Of a DNA stretch of 64,000 nt, positions 48,201 to 60,200 are shown one piece after another (position 1 is the first letter of the stretch; each line of letters starts with the position of its first letter). The stretch lies in assembly GCA_000328365.1 (NCBI GenBank), contig KB312312.1, forward strand, positions 66,368 to 130,367, given 5' to 3'. Below the pieces are notes generated by a model that saw only the letters and a program-made list of their open reading frames with translations, searched no databases and had not been told where the DNA came from. A program made the translations under genes and the position numbers. Source of the DNA: Capitella teleta. Taxonomy: Eukaryota > Annelida > Polychaeta > Capitellidae.

Positions 48201-51047
48201 ACCCTTGTCAATCGGTGATGTCGTCCGCGAAGGCAGCAGTGGCGGGTCTGTTTCTCTCGCGTCCGATTTGCCGCCCGCGTCGTTGACGTCCGCTCCTCAC
48301 GACGTCGTCTGCTCGTTGCAGGGCCCGAGTGCGTCGGCCTACGTCACCTACCACAAGCCAGAGGACGCGCTGAGGGCCATCCAGGCCGTCAACAACATCC
48401 ACGTGGACGGACGCACCCTGAAGGCGTCGCTAGGCACCACCAAGTACTGCAGTCACTTCCTACGGGGCACGCAATGTCCGAAGCCAGTGAGTCGCCCGCA
48501 CTGCGCATGTCTTGGTTTCATGTCATCATCTTCCAGGATTGTATGTATTTACACGAATTGGGCGAAGAGGCGGCCAGCTTCACGAAGGAGGAGATGCAGC
48601 AAGGGTAAGAGCCTGTTCGTTTGTCTTCGTCCTTTTGAGCCGGCGTTTCATTTCGGCGTTCGATGTCAGCGCAGCATTGAGTCGGGGCTACGGCGCCGCG
48701 CAATTAATTGCCGTGCGACCTGACAGCCCGATATTCACGGATGATGCAATGAATGCTCAATGCCGCCTCTCATCCATTACGACCTCCCTATCTCCGTCGT
48801 TGATGATGGCTAAGCCTCGGCTCGTGCGCTTCGCATGCCCAATCGGACCTCGTGGCCCTTGACCCGGCCCTATGTCCATCGCCGTTGGCAATTTTGAGCG
48901 CCGACAAGACGCTCATCCGCGTTGCGTCGACGCGGAATTACTGATGACCCATTTCTCTCTTGTTGCAGAAAACATCAAGAATATGAACAAAAGTTAATGG
49001 AAAATTTCCTAAATAGTCAAAATATAAGCCAGCTACCGATAGCATCTACCAAAAGTACAACAGCGTCCAGGTTCGTATGCTTTTCGCGTTGTAATGTCGT
49101 AGGTTTGATTTTTTCGATTCGCAGCAAAAAGAGTTGTTCGCCGACGGCATCGCCAGAGCCGGACGCCGACTCGCCGCTCGGCCTCTCTGCTGACCAGCAA
49201 CCCTCGCCTACCGCGTCGCTTTCGAAAGAGCCCTGGCCGCCGTTGCTAAGCGACAGTCCGCTACACCGCATGAACGGCAAGGCGAGCACGGAGCTCGACC
49301 TGGCGTCGTCCTCATCGTCATCCGCCGAAGACTTGCTCTGTGGCAGCAGCACGAAAGACGACAAAGGCCTCTCGCCACTGTCCACCTCGAGCAAGAGCAG
49401 CAGTCGGCCGTCCAGTCCGCGGGGGGCCTCGCCCTCGCCCCCTCCCCCCCTCGCCCTGCCCTCACAAGCCCCCCCTCTCCTGAACGGCACGAGTGCGCCC
49501 GCTTCGCTGACTGCCGCCATGGCCAACACGCTTATGCAGCGCAAAGGTCTGTTCGAGGCGGATTCGCTGTCTTTGTTCAGCGACAGCGGGTTCAACCGAT
49601 TGCAGCAACAGCAACAACAACAGCCCCCCACACTCAGCACAGGTCAGTGTGCTTGCTCTGCTCTCTCTCTCTGTCATGCATGTGGTCGCAGGCCGCGTTT
49701 CGCACGCGGAGATCCCCGATACGATCGCCGTGTCGAGTTCGACCGACTGGCAGGCCGCGTTTGGCTTCAAACCGCACCCAGCCAGCTCAGCGCCGCCCGT
49801 CTCATCGGCGTCGTCGTCATCCTGTAACCATAGCAACATCAGCGACAGTCAGGACGACGACCTCGGGTTCGATCCGTGGAACGAGTCTTCGAAGGCGCTA
49901 GCTGACCTGATTGAGAAGGAGGCGACCCCCGGCGGACACGGCATGCACCACCACCCGCGACCTGCCCCAGGACTGCATCAGCCGGCACACAGCAACCTGT
50001 TGCTGCACAAGAACCCTCTTCTACAGCACCATCAGCAACCGGGTGGCATGCACTACCAGACGAACCCCTCAGAGCAGAACAGAGTGAAAAGCCTGCCTCC
50101 CGGTTTCACTCACCCGTTCTCCAATTCACAACCGCCAAGTATGCGCTCCCGTTGGCTCACGCGACAGCCGTTTTCAACTCTTGTGTTTTTCAGTGAGCGA
50201 AGGCAGTCGGCTGATGGGCCTCATGCAGCTGTCGGCGGCTGCAGCTGCCATGCACCCCGCCCCCCAGCAGATGCCCGCCCACCACCACCACGCACGCAGC
50301 TCCCCGTTCGGTTCTGGGAGCGGGGCGACCAGTGTTTTGCCTGAGGCGGGGAACGCGGGCGCTAATGGTTCGTACTGCCCTCAGCAGCAGCAGCAGCAGG
50401 ACTGGCAGGAGGGCCTCAGGGCGCTGCTGCCCAACATCAACATTAGCTTCGGAGGCTCGACGGCGGCGCCACACCCAGGAGGCCAGCGAGGGCAAGCGAT
50501 GCCCAGTGCGCGCGTGCCCCCCCGGGAACCTGCATCGCAAAACAAAGGTAAGCTTCTGCTCTGTAGCCGTCACCTGTGCATGTGTGTGCGTGTCTGTGCG
50601 TGGCTAGTAGACGATCTTTGTTGGGACCCTGCTGTGCTGAGCTCTGGTCAGTTGGCTGGCCCCCCCCGTCGTATGACCCCTGACCCCGCTTTGTTCTCTG
50701 CTGATTGGCCGTCATCCTCCTCAGCGACTCACATCCATGATGACGTCATGCCGCACTGGATGGCCTCCCTCCAGCAGCTCACTGACGAACCCCCCGCCTC
50801 CTCGTCATCCAGCCGCCTGCCCCTCTTCCAGCAACTGCAGATGCGAAACACAGCTGCGGCGGCTGCCTCCGGGGCCAGCTCCAACGGCTGGAGCGTGAGC
50901 AACCCGACTGGCCCGCCCCCTCCCGGCTTCCAACAGACTACTTCATCATCCGCGAACCGAACAGAAGCTCACCAGTTAGCTGAAGGTCTGTTGAATACGA
51001 TCGGTTATGACGCAATCGAAGCCTTTCTTACTTTCACAGGACTCTAG
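42273..51047 (+). CDS. CNOT4: CNOT4: CCR4-NOT-associated RING/RRM/CCCH E3 ubiquitin ligase
   Basis: Thirteen coding exons: 42273-42299, 42351-42419, 43848-43913, 45744-45790, 47504-47593, 47774-47921, 48322-48486, 48537-48604, 48969-49070, 49125-49642, 49692-50138, 50194-50547 and 50725-51047. All are in phase and give 807 residues. The C4C4 RING fills residues 10-54 (CPLCMEPLEMDDINFFPCTC through CRFCWHRIRTDENGLCPACR). A linker helix rich in Lys/Arg/Gln follows. The RRM spans about 100-190 (NLVFVVGLSQRL, GKFGKIHKVVIN). A CCCH finger is YCSHFLRGTQCPKPDCMYLH. The C-terminus is long and Ser/Pro/Gln/His-rich with two conserved islands, SSTDWQAAFGF and DDDLGFDPWN..SKALADLIEKE. Human CNOT4 is shorter, the extra length being low-complexity. 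It acts with the CCR4-NOT deadenylase and on stalled ribosomes. Poly(A) signals lie at 51111-51120. Confidence 0.96.
44097..44193. repeat. CGTTATGAT motif cluster in CNOT4 intron 3
   Basis: Exact CGTTATGAT or its complement lies at 44128, 44154 and 44185, with ATAACG also at 44098. The surrounding GGGTGCGTTATGATT and ATGCTCAACCT words recur at 57 kb, suggesting a shared repeat or regulatory module. Confidence 0.7.
45182..45496 (+). CDS. CNOT4: Candidate alternative first exon of CNOT4 (RING-less isoform)
   Basis: A 105-codon frame starts at ATG 45182 (MALGMFYGERRPPPPLPPPA) in a CG-rich island and ends FGPPQFYQ at a donor GTGAGG (45497). It ends in phase 0. The next CNOT4 exon (45744, QYPEDPAEFKPL) starts in phase 0, so splicing would fuse the new N-terminus directly to the CNOT4 linker, RRM and CCCH finger and omit the RING. 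The encoded stretch is Pro/Ser-rich with QHCDAGFFSRPP and FPYSSTAPSTSSC. The frame is open back to 45107, where a TAG lies. Opposite-strand open frames here are probably shadows of the high GC. No transcript evidence is available. It could also be a chance frame. Confidence 0.5.
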
Positions 51048-51989
51048 TGACCACAGGACAAGACGAAATTCCCCTATCATCATTTGAGATTTAATTACTT
51101 ATTCACTCAAAATAAATAAAATACCCAGCTTCTGGTTTTGCGAAATACGATGAAAAAGTAAAAAAAATCCCAAAAATTTATATTTATTGACACACCTCCC
51201 CCCCCCCCTCTCCTTCGTGCAAATCCTTTTTGTAATATTTCAAAAATAATGTTTTCTCTTCTCTCTGATGATGTAATCTTGTTGTTTGCGATGGGAAGGG
51301 CTGACTACTATCCCGAATGATGGAATGTCGGGTAAAAATGATGATGATAAAAATAGTGTCTTTGTAAGACGCATATTCGAAATGTGGTTCTTCATTTACT
51401 CTTCGCTCCCCTGTTCATTACGTAAGAGAGCCACATAGTTGACGAGTACGGAGGGGAGACGATACCGCCGCAATGGATACGTTATTATTTGCGAAAAATA
51501 ATAAAACCTTCAAAAAAATTCAAACAACTTCGTCGTGTTCTCAAGTTTTTTCAGTCTTTATTTATTTTTTTTTTCGAGTCTCAGTTTTGTGACAATGCGT
51601 TGTGTATGAATATTCCAGAAGAAACTGCGGGATGGTGAAAGGTAATGGTCGCGTATCGCGTAGTAAGAACAGGGTCACTGGTCTCCGGCGCTACTGAAAA
51701 GAAGCACCGGCACACACCGATGAAAAATCACCCCTATTTTGGTACATCCATTTCACATGACGTCACTCGGAATTCCCAAGATGGCTCATAAGGCGAGGCA
51801 AGGGAAAATGAATTCACAGTATTTGCTGAATACGACCAGCTGAACCTTTTGTTACTATAAATAGCAGCCAATGAGATACCACATGTCATCGGTGTGTGCC
51901 TGTGTCCTAAAAATGACCAGTGGACAGGGACCTTAATTAGCTCGTGTGCACTGCTGTTAATCATTTCGCCATAACTCTTGACTGTAGCT
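51048..51989 (+). other. CNOT4 3' UTR and intergenic
   Basis: AATAAA occurs at 51111-51116 and 51115-51120, and again near 51500. TATAAATAG near 51866 may be a core promoter for the decayed fucosyltransferase downstream, but this is speculative. Confidence 0.4.
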
Positions 51990-52551
51990 TATCGAGGAAT
52001 GCTAAATGCTATCAACAAGTTTGGTTCTGCTTCGACCTACTGCCACAAAACGAAGGAATTGTTCGGCAGCATTACCCAATTTATACCAAAAGATTACATA
52101 GACTGACGCAACATTTCAAAATTAGGAAAAGACCGTTAGCTTATAATATCAGATTTAAAATGCGACTGAAAGAGAACTCGATGATGGGAGGCTCGGACGC
52201 GAAAATAATCAATCTGAAGCAGACGAAAGAAAACTTGAAATTAAAAGGATATTTTCAATGCACGGATTACTTCTCTGGTGCCGAGGCTATCTTACGCAGT
52301 GAGCTAATGTTTCGACCTGACGTCATCAAAGCCGCACAAGCTGAGATGGACACCTTCATCCTGGCTTGTGGAAGAGTAATGTGACCAAAATTGGAATTCA
52401 TATCCGACGCGGAGACTTCTTCAACTTAGCCTATCAAGGTAGAACAGTAGCTCCAACTGAGTACTACAAGAAAGCCATACTACTCATGCTAAGCCGATAT
52501 AGTGTTTTATCATTATTTATTTTAAAAGTAGTTTACAAGACGTGTCAATGA
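51990..52551 (+). pseudogene. GT11 alpha-1,2-fucosyltransferase fragment, frameshifted and truncated
   Basis: Two overlapping frames together cover the middle of a GT11 fucosyltransferase. The first reads LKGYFQCTDYFSGAEAILR and MFRPDVIKAAQAE. The second, one frame over from about 52367, reads NVTKIGIHIRRGDFFNLAYQ with EYYKKAIL. HIRRGD is the GDP-fucose-binding motif of this family. The frame changes near GGCTTGTGG at about 52360. The N-terminal membrane anchor and the C-terminal third are missing. A normal enzyme would be a Golgi type II protein of about 350 residues. A missed short intron is less likely because no donor/acceptor pair joins the frames. Confidence 0.7.
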
Positions 52552-54479
52552 GACGAACGTTTTCTCATTTTAACCTCAGGACCGTTATGATTGTGATTCA
52601 AAGTGGGACGCCCCTTTGAACGGCTTCCCGTCTCTGTAAATTAATACTTATGCCTTAGACAAACTTCGCACATAATGAATCAATGTGAGCATATCACATA
52701 ATACCAGGTAATTATACCAAGGATCAATGAAGCATTTCGAATAGATCCGTCAAGCGGCCTCCGGAATCCGAATGTCATGTGGCGAGATTAACGGATTATA
52801 TCATAACGTCCATTGTTATGCTTCCCATGCAATCACGATCAGATGAATATTCTCAATTTCGCACATTTCTTGTGACCACGCAAAACAAGCGGTTGATTGC
52901 TAACAACTTGTTGCCCCATGCCTGGAGTAAGTATACAATTGGATGCAAACGGAACGCTCGGGTCTCTAGTTCCAATTATTCTTGGTTAGCTCTACTTTGC
53001 AAACCATGGTTTTTTGCGAAAGATTTCAAACATGCTTGGCAACCTCATGCTTTCCACTTGAAAAAATCATTTCGCATAATTATATACACGTAGACACTTC
53101 CCAGATCCTGGTAACCTTCGTTTTAAGTACTTACATGATCAATGGACAATACATATGTAGTGACTTATATACTACTTTGGTGCAAAAAAAAAAAAAAAAA
53201 AAAAAACAAAAATCCTTGGTTAAGCCGACACCACATTCGGGGTATGCATTGCATAGACAGGAATTTTCGTGTGCAATAAGTGTGGAATGTTGTCACAACC
53301 AAATCATCTCTCTGCTTTTGTCGAGAGACGGGAGACGGTGAGGAATCACTGACTTCAGTTTATCTCATAAATGATCATTTGGCAACAAATTGGGGGTGTG
53401 CCTATCATGACAATGCCGTAAGTTAATTTTCCTTTAACAAGAGGTCTGCAATGACTATATATAACAAGGCATGTGTGAGCATTATTTTGCTGAAATTGTC
53501 GGATCTCCGGATATTATACTCTTCAGCAAGCTGTCAATCATCCCAGAGTGCAAATTGATCAAAGTTATGTTTGCTTTCGAGTAAAGCACTCGTTGAAGTA
53601 TCATTCACCTCAATTTCATCGTCCATCAAAGCCATCTTGTTGTTGGATGACTACAGTATATTGACCAGGATTCATGGATTGGCGGTGCAAGGAAATCATT
53701 TTTGAATCCCGAACGGTTTGAAAATAAAGAGAGTATACTTGCGAATGGTGTAGAATACCTGTAATACCTGTAGACCCAAACATGGACTAATTAAGCCAAT
53801 TATAGATCGTTGCGTTTCGTTTGCACCAAAGTATATGTTATGGACACCAGAGTCACCACCCCTGTGAATTCTGTACACGAAAACATTGAGACATTTCCGA
53901 ACAAAAACTTTAAAAAGTTCTCTATGGGACAAATGAGACGACCTGATAGCAGTCCAGAAGCCTTTCGGATCGAGGAATGAAACCTGGAACCATTGCCTGT
54001 CAAATGAGGTGGAATGTCTCATTCATTCGTCGTCTACACCAGCACGTTGATGAAACTGGTTCCACCACCAACCGACTTCGTACTGAACGATCAAAAGTGA
54101 AGGCAGGGAAAAGCGCACATATAGAACATGTTTAAAATAGTCATTTAAACAGCACCATTAACAAAAGGGACTAATATTTTCACACGCGGTCCAACGCCTG
54201 CTTCAGGAAGGGAGTTTGATACCTCAGATCCCTGCCATCAGATCCCTCTCAGATCCCTGCAGAGGTCCAGCTAGAAAGTGTCATTACTCGGGACATTTTG
54301 AAAGACAGCCATGTCACTACTAGTATCTTGGTCGGCATATTAACCTAATTTGTCTCCAATCCAGCATCTTTGGAACCAAATAAAGACAGACATCTGCCAA
54401 CCCCCCTCTCTCCCCGAAATCACCGAAAACTAATGCAGCCGCTCACAAAGAATGGGGGAACATACCCCAAGCCATAATC
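52552..54479. other. Non-coding, with an A22 run
   Basis: No gene was recognised. Two exact CGTTATGAT copies lie at 52583 and 52800. A run of about 22 A lies at 53183-53204. A minus-strand frame at 53696-54022 resembles no family known to me. Confidence 0.35.
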
Positions 54480-54570
54480 GACACTGAGGAGTGTAGCATA
54501 GGTGATGAGGAAGATTCTGACACTGAGGAGTGTAACATAGGTGATGAGGAAGATGCTGACACTGAGGCGG
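54480..54570 (+). repeat. 39-bp tandem repeat that keeps an acidic reading frame
   Basis: Units start at 54480, 54519 and 54558 (the last partial). Each begins GACACTGAGG. In one frame they read DTEECSIGDEEDS, DTEECNIGDEEDA, DTEAVDI. The frame is open from about 54383 to 54640 and could be an exon of an unknown gene, but no start codon or splice partner was identified. A run of about 30 A follows at 54750. Confidence 0.55.
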
Positions 54571-54748
54571 TGGATATAGAATGCAAGACTGGCCGAAATC
54601 GAGGATCAATACCTATAAGTTTTTCAGATTTTTTTTTTTGATAAAGTTGTGAGCTTTAAAAAAATACTGCCCAGTGAGTTTTCCCCTAAAACACACGCTG
54701 TCTAATTCAATTCAGGTGGTTTTCAGGAGATGATACTCGAGAGTTTGG

Positions 54749-54780
<32 letters not shown>

Positions 54781-55557
54781 GAATCGCTTTATTGCCACAT
54801 TGAGAAGTTCGAATTAGCAATGCTAATATATACGCTGCCTCACACCACATCAGAAAGGAAGTACAACACAAAACATTAATATACACGGCACGGCACTTAA
54901 AAAAGAAATGCACGTATGCCTCAACACAAGTAATGTAAAGGTGTCAACTAGAACTTCAGGATTTCGACCATTTTTAATGAATGTTTTGAAATTATCACAT
55001 TTACTTTAAGAACACATGTAAAACGTGTATTAATGTCACATGCATAAGGCAATTATTTTGATGCCCTCCACAAACATCAGAAAACATCAGCGATATTATA
55101 ATTGAGCGCGATAGAATGAGCATGTGTGCTGTTATGAACAGATATAACTGCTCAGCGTTCGATTTACGCTTATTCGAAGCCTCCTCGATTCAATCGAATT
55201 GACAGAATGCTCATAGCACAACTCGAAATGCGTTAAATATAAGTTTACCTCTTTTAACTTGCCACAAAATAAGGGACCGACTCACCGCCCTTAAGAGAAC
55301 GCCTATCGAATTATGCAATCCGTTCAACATGGATGCGTTGGTATAGAGGTAAAACGAAACTCTTTGGGGTCATTTAAGTAGAACCGAGTCTTAGGAGGAG
55401 GAGGAGGCTACGTGTTTGATACTTGGTGCGTTATACGGGCATTCACTTCGTATATATAGGCAATATATTTAATCCCGTCTGGTTGATGCCTGATCTGCAC
55501 GCCGAGGACTTTGTGATGGACTGACGAACATTCTAGAAGTATATAACGAATGACGTC
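54571..55557. other. Non-coding, includes an A-run
   Basis: The long A-run near 54750-54779 is followed by AT-rich DNA. The final part precedes the two-exon gene at 55558. Confidence 0.35.
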
Positions 55558-56915
55558 ATGGGAAGGTGAGTTTAAGACTGAGAGTAAACCTGGTTCTGGT
55601 TGTTATGATGTGAACAACCAGTCATTGTAACTGACATTATATAATTTCATTTTCTCTTGTACCTTTACGCACCATCTTTACATTAGCCATTACGTTAACC
55701 ATTTGGTCGCAGTGTGACCCTAACAATTTCACATGTGTCCCTTATTCTCTTGACAGGCTCCACTTGAAAGTCTTTCTGTTCATGGTGCTCCAGGGTATTG
55801 CCCTTTTGTTCATCTCGTTAATCGAACCACAGCACCGACCAGCACCTCGCATTCCCCTCGATTACCAAGTGAAGCTCAACGCCACTATCCTCAATCGCAG
55901 CTTACCGAGAGACTCCAAAGATGACGCCAAAACAGAGGCGATTAAACCCCTGTGTACCGAGAAATTGTTCAAAGAATACTTCAAGAAGAAGCACACCCTG
56001 CCAACCAATGCCCATCTGGTTGTGAGCAAAGTACTTAAGCAGGCGTATATGTTACTGGATATGTGTGCTTTCAACTTCAGAAACACTACAGTAGCAGGGT
56101 GCCTGGAGAAGAAAGGCGTGCGAAAGTTGACTGTCCTGGGAGATATGCACGCTCGTCAGTACGCAATGGCGATCATGAGAATTTTTGCTAACAGTTCGTT
56201 TGAGTGCGACATGATTCGAAAAGAGAAGATCGTCTACTCTGATGGCCACAATAAGAGCACAGTGCCAGACAAGGAGTACTACTCACATCGGTCGTACGGG
56301 CAGTGGAGTACAGCTGAGTTGGGCCTTCGAAACAACAAACAATGGCGAAGTTCAATGCACACGTGTTTTGCGCTCACCAAAGATAGCTCCATCCACTCGC
56401 TCAACATAGAGTATCTGAACATGATGAACCTCACGTCCAAACTCCTCACCCTCAGAGGTTGGACGGAAGGGACCTCAGCCGACACGTATGAGGAGTTCCT
56501 CTTCAAAATCTACCTCCGGGATAATTTCCCAGACGTCTTGGTCATCGTCCTACCAGAAGACCATCGTCGCCAGGTGCTGCCGGAACAGAAGGCCGCCATC
56601 AAGGCATTTGTGGAGATCGTCAAGCAATACGTGCCAGCCTCGACTCGTGTGGTCTGGGTCCCGGCCACGGCCGAGGTCGAACGCAAGAAACAGAAGAAGA
56701 AGAAACCGATTTCAGAGGCTACATTTCGTCGCAATATGTTTCTTTATCGAACGATTGAATCCGACGTTCTCCTCTCCAATGCGTCTCATTCGACTTTTAT
56801 TAACCTTTATAACGCTTCCATGCCCTGGACAGGGAGCGGGCAGAATGGACTGTTACCACAAAAGTGGTACGAGGCGGTGATGACATCGTTGCTAGCCATA
56901 CCCTGCAATGCATGA
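55558..56915 (+). CDS. Type II membrane protein, possibly SGNH/NXPE-like (388 aa)
   Basis: Exon 1 contributes only ATGGGAAG (55558-55565) before donor GTGAGT. Exon 2 is 55757-56915. The joined start reads MGRLHLKVFLFMVLQGIALL, an uncleaved N-terminal anchor of about 18 hydrophobic residues, as in Golgi enzymes. The lumenal part has many N-glycosylation sequons (NAT, NRS, NTT, NSS, NKS, NLT, NAS). Near residue 125 VRKLTVLGDMHARQYAMAI resembles the block I GDSHxRQ motif of PC-esterase/NXPE and other SGNH hydrolase-like proteins, with Met at the usual Ser. A second conserved-looking part is YEEFLFKIYLRDNFPDVLVI. The basic stretch RKKQKKKK near 315 is unusual. The catalytic role is uncertain and may be lost. 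AATAAA lies at 56985-56990. Confidence 0.75.
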
Positions 56916-56984
56916 TCCAGTGTTCATGTCACCACCATCCGTGCATTCTTCATTCAGTGTTATGGGTTGTGTTTGTGTAAGTGG

Positions 56985-56990
56985 AATAAA
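56985..56990 (+). terminator. Poly(A) signal of the type II membrane protein gene
   Basis: AATAAA lies 70 bases after the stop codon at 56915. Confidence 0.65.
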
Positions 56991-57046
56991 ACGTTTTATC
57001 CAAAAAGAAAGTAAAGAAAACATAAGATTTCACTTGATCTTCATGG

Positions 57047-57238
57047 CGTTATGATCGGGTGCGTTATGATTGCTCTCCAGATTCGCGTTATGATCGCGAA
57101 TTTCGGCCATCAAAGCAAATAGGGTCTGCAATTACATGGGAACTTGTAATTATTTCTCTGCAATTACCGGTGAATCATAACGTATCTTTGTGCATCAAAT
57201 AGCCCTCTCTCCTTGGCACGGATAGTTAACGTTATGAT
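57047..57238. repeat. CGTTATGAT motif cluster (five exact copies in 192 bp)
   Basis: Exact copies on one strand or the other lie at 57047, 57062, 57086, 57174 and 57230. The first three are spaced 15 and 24 bases apart. TGCGTTATGATT and AGGTTGAGCAT nearby recur, the latter inverted, in the 44.1-kb cluster. Confidence 0.8.
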
Positions 57239-60200
57239 CACCCGGAGGTTGAGCATAAAAAAAAAAACCAAACTCCAAACCCTGCAATTATTACGTAACC
57301 TCTGAATAATTGATGAGGTGAACACAGTCAATGACCATCCTAGGGTAAGAGTACTGTATTCACGTCCACTTATCCGGCTGTTGATGACTGTAATATACTC
57401 CAGATACTTCAAAGATGCACATATCGGAAGTTAACGAACCCCTTTGAACCATGCTGTGTATTTTCCCACAAGAAACAATTTTCACACGGACGTGCCAGAG
57501 GATGACCATTTATGCAACTACTTTAAGAGTATGCTCCATGTTAAAATACCTTGCGGTTTCTATGGATCAAAGGCGTTCTTGAGGTGCGCATATTCAGCAT
57601 GTCTGCACTAAAACATAGAAATTGATCGGGTCTCAAAGTTACTTATATTATGGTTACATACTGGTTATTATCCCGTACTCCTATTAATATTATGGTTGTC
57701 TGATTTGGGGAAGGGCCGCTGAAGCGCATCTCTCGCGGCTAATTCTCTTACAGAAGCGAACATTAATTCGATTTTAATATTTATCCTGAATCCCCGCCAC
57801 CTCGAAATCACAACGCATCCCGATAAATCGCCTCCCATTTTGAGTTCTTACACTTTTCATCGCCCATCCATCATCGTAGACATTTGCTTGATGGGCGTGT
57901 CGTTGCTCTTGCATGGAGTCTGAATTTGGTGTAAAGTCTTGCGGTTAACCTTCACGCTGTCACGCATCTCTCCTTTTTTTTTTGCTTGACAATTTTGTCC
58001 TACGCGAAGAACCTGTATTTAGCATTGCTGCCCAAATTGCAACGTTGTCGCCATGCCAACACCAGCGAATGCATCGGCCACAGACCTGTACATAGTTATG
58101 CAGCCGAACTTCCTATGATATTTTGCATAATAGGAAGCTCGTCTCCATATCTAAAGCCCGGTATACTTAGCAACAGTTAATCAGGATACATAGTATTATA
58201 TCAGACTACATATTATGCACAATCGCCAATAGACTCAAAGAATACCCTTCTGATATCGCGCATTCTCACCGGAACCAATGTGACCAAAGTTACCTTTCAA
58301 CAGATGAAATCCCCGTGAACGCAAAGTAATTAATTAAAAGGTGACACCCCGTCTCTTGCTTCTACTTGTAGAGCGAACGTTTCTTGGAATTTCATCATTG
58401 AGTGATTTTCGATTGAATCCCGGATGTAAGAATTCTCTAACACTCGGGAGTTCACTTTGGGGAATTTGAAATTTTAGGATTTTTTGGGGTTTTATTTACC
58501 TCAACAGGATTCTTTTTAAAACTTGCATTAGGCGTTTGAAAATATATTTTTTTTTTTTTTAGCATCGATGTGTTTTATTACTTCATTTTCAAAGGTTTGC
58601 AACATCGTTTAAAAGAAGTCACAAATAAAGAGCACAGCTTTCTGGTTTCGCATGTTTATTACTGCTATTTACAAGTCTAGTTAGGTTAAAATTAACATAA
58701 TTAAAGTCTGCCTCCAGTCTTGTATACGAGACAGGTTGATTTCAAAGGTGTTGTGATGGCTTCGGGTTGATGTGGGCACCTGTACCCGATGCAAAACCCG
58801 ACTGATTGATTTAATGCAAGTGCATTCGATTTCATTGAAATCTGGGACTACTCAATTGCTGTCGATGTCATAAGATCGGAATTGACATGGAGTTAGCGAA
58901 TCGTAGAAAACTCCTCAGTGGACATAGGGCATGTCGATTCGTCTTCCTTTTCTTTCATATATGGTTGTCTTTTTATTTCTTTCTTTTTATACAACAATTC
59001 AACCGAATTAAAATGTCTGACTTTCACCCCTTTCTTTCACATTTTTGCTCATAATTATCTCCCTCTTCACCGACATCATTATTTTGGTTAATTATTAATT
59101 GTTAATTGGGGCACATACAAATACAAAAACACTAGTCCGCAATCTAGAAGCGAAAATGGTCGCCATTGAGCAACAACAGAGTTCTGCCGTAATTCTACAA
59201 CTGGCATTCAACATAGTTACCCACCCCCCCCCCCCTGAAGGGCGAACAAAGCGATCAAGGGCTCAAATCAAATCGAAAACAAACGAGGACAATATATACG
59301 AGGAGCACGTGTGCCTTATCTGTTTATCACCGATTACAATCTGCCAACAAGCGTGTTGCTATCTGCCTCACACGAACAAGCACCCTCTCCAATGATCACA
59401 CAAGAGGCCCTCATACTCAGAGGTTGTCTTTATTGAATTGACCCAATCCTAACTTCATCATTCATGGCCACCATGAAACCATCGCGCAACACGTGTTTTG
59501 TGTAGGATTTACAACACTAGGACCACATGGACATCCTTATGTAATGAAGGAGATCTCTGCGTGAGGTGATCCTTATTAGGTGAGGGTTTCTCGGTGCAAT
59601 ATTTGCACTAAACACGTCGGTTTGCTTGTTAGCGTTATCTGGGATTACTCTTTCTCTATGTGTGTCACTCGCAAGCTTGGTTGTGATAGTGAAACTTATC
59701 TTGTATGTATGGAAATACGCCCTTCTTTGTATCAATCCGCTGATAATAATTAAACCAGTATTAATTCATACCAAACGCTATCCCGATTTACGGCGGCTGT
59801 TACGTAAAGGGAAGATTGGGAGAAGCGTGGGTGGAGAAAGAGGAACATTTCATGTATCAGAACTCAAATAATTATAAGGTTTTAAAATGACGCAATAACC
59901 GAGTCCTCATCACAAGTCTCGAACAAAGAGACCGTAGAGAAAGTGTCGTATTGTGTCGCAAAGACCCTGCAGCTGTGTCGGAGTTTTCAATCAAGGATAC
60001 ATTTAAACACATCCCTAATTGTCACTCGCTTTGATGTCAGTTTTTCCGAACTTTTCTTTCTTTGGTGAAAACTTGTGAATGCGATTCTTGACTTTCATTT
60101 GTTTGGCGTTGAGCGATACGCGTCACTTTAGACGACAATTTAATTCGCAAATAAATACCAGTCGTGTGTCGCTCTCTTGTCTTCCTGCTCCGCGAGGCCT

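Noticed and set aside
49017-49640. Minus-strand open frame of 207 codons inside CNOT4
   Set aside because: It is antisense to a Ser/Pro/Gln-rich CNOT4 exon. Its Cys and Gly runs are the mirror of CAG/GCC repeats, and it has no splice or homology support.
59280-59390. RING-finger fragment (HVCLICLSPI)
   Set aside because: Only the first Cys pair fits. The remaining ligands do not appear at RING spacing and the frame ends soon after.
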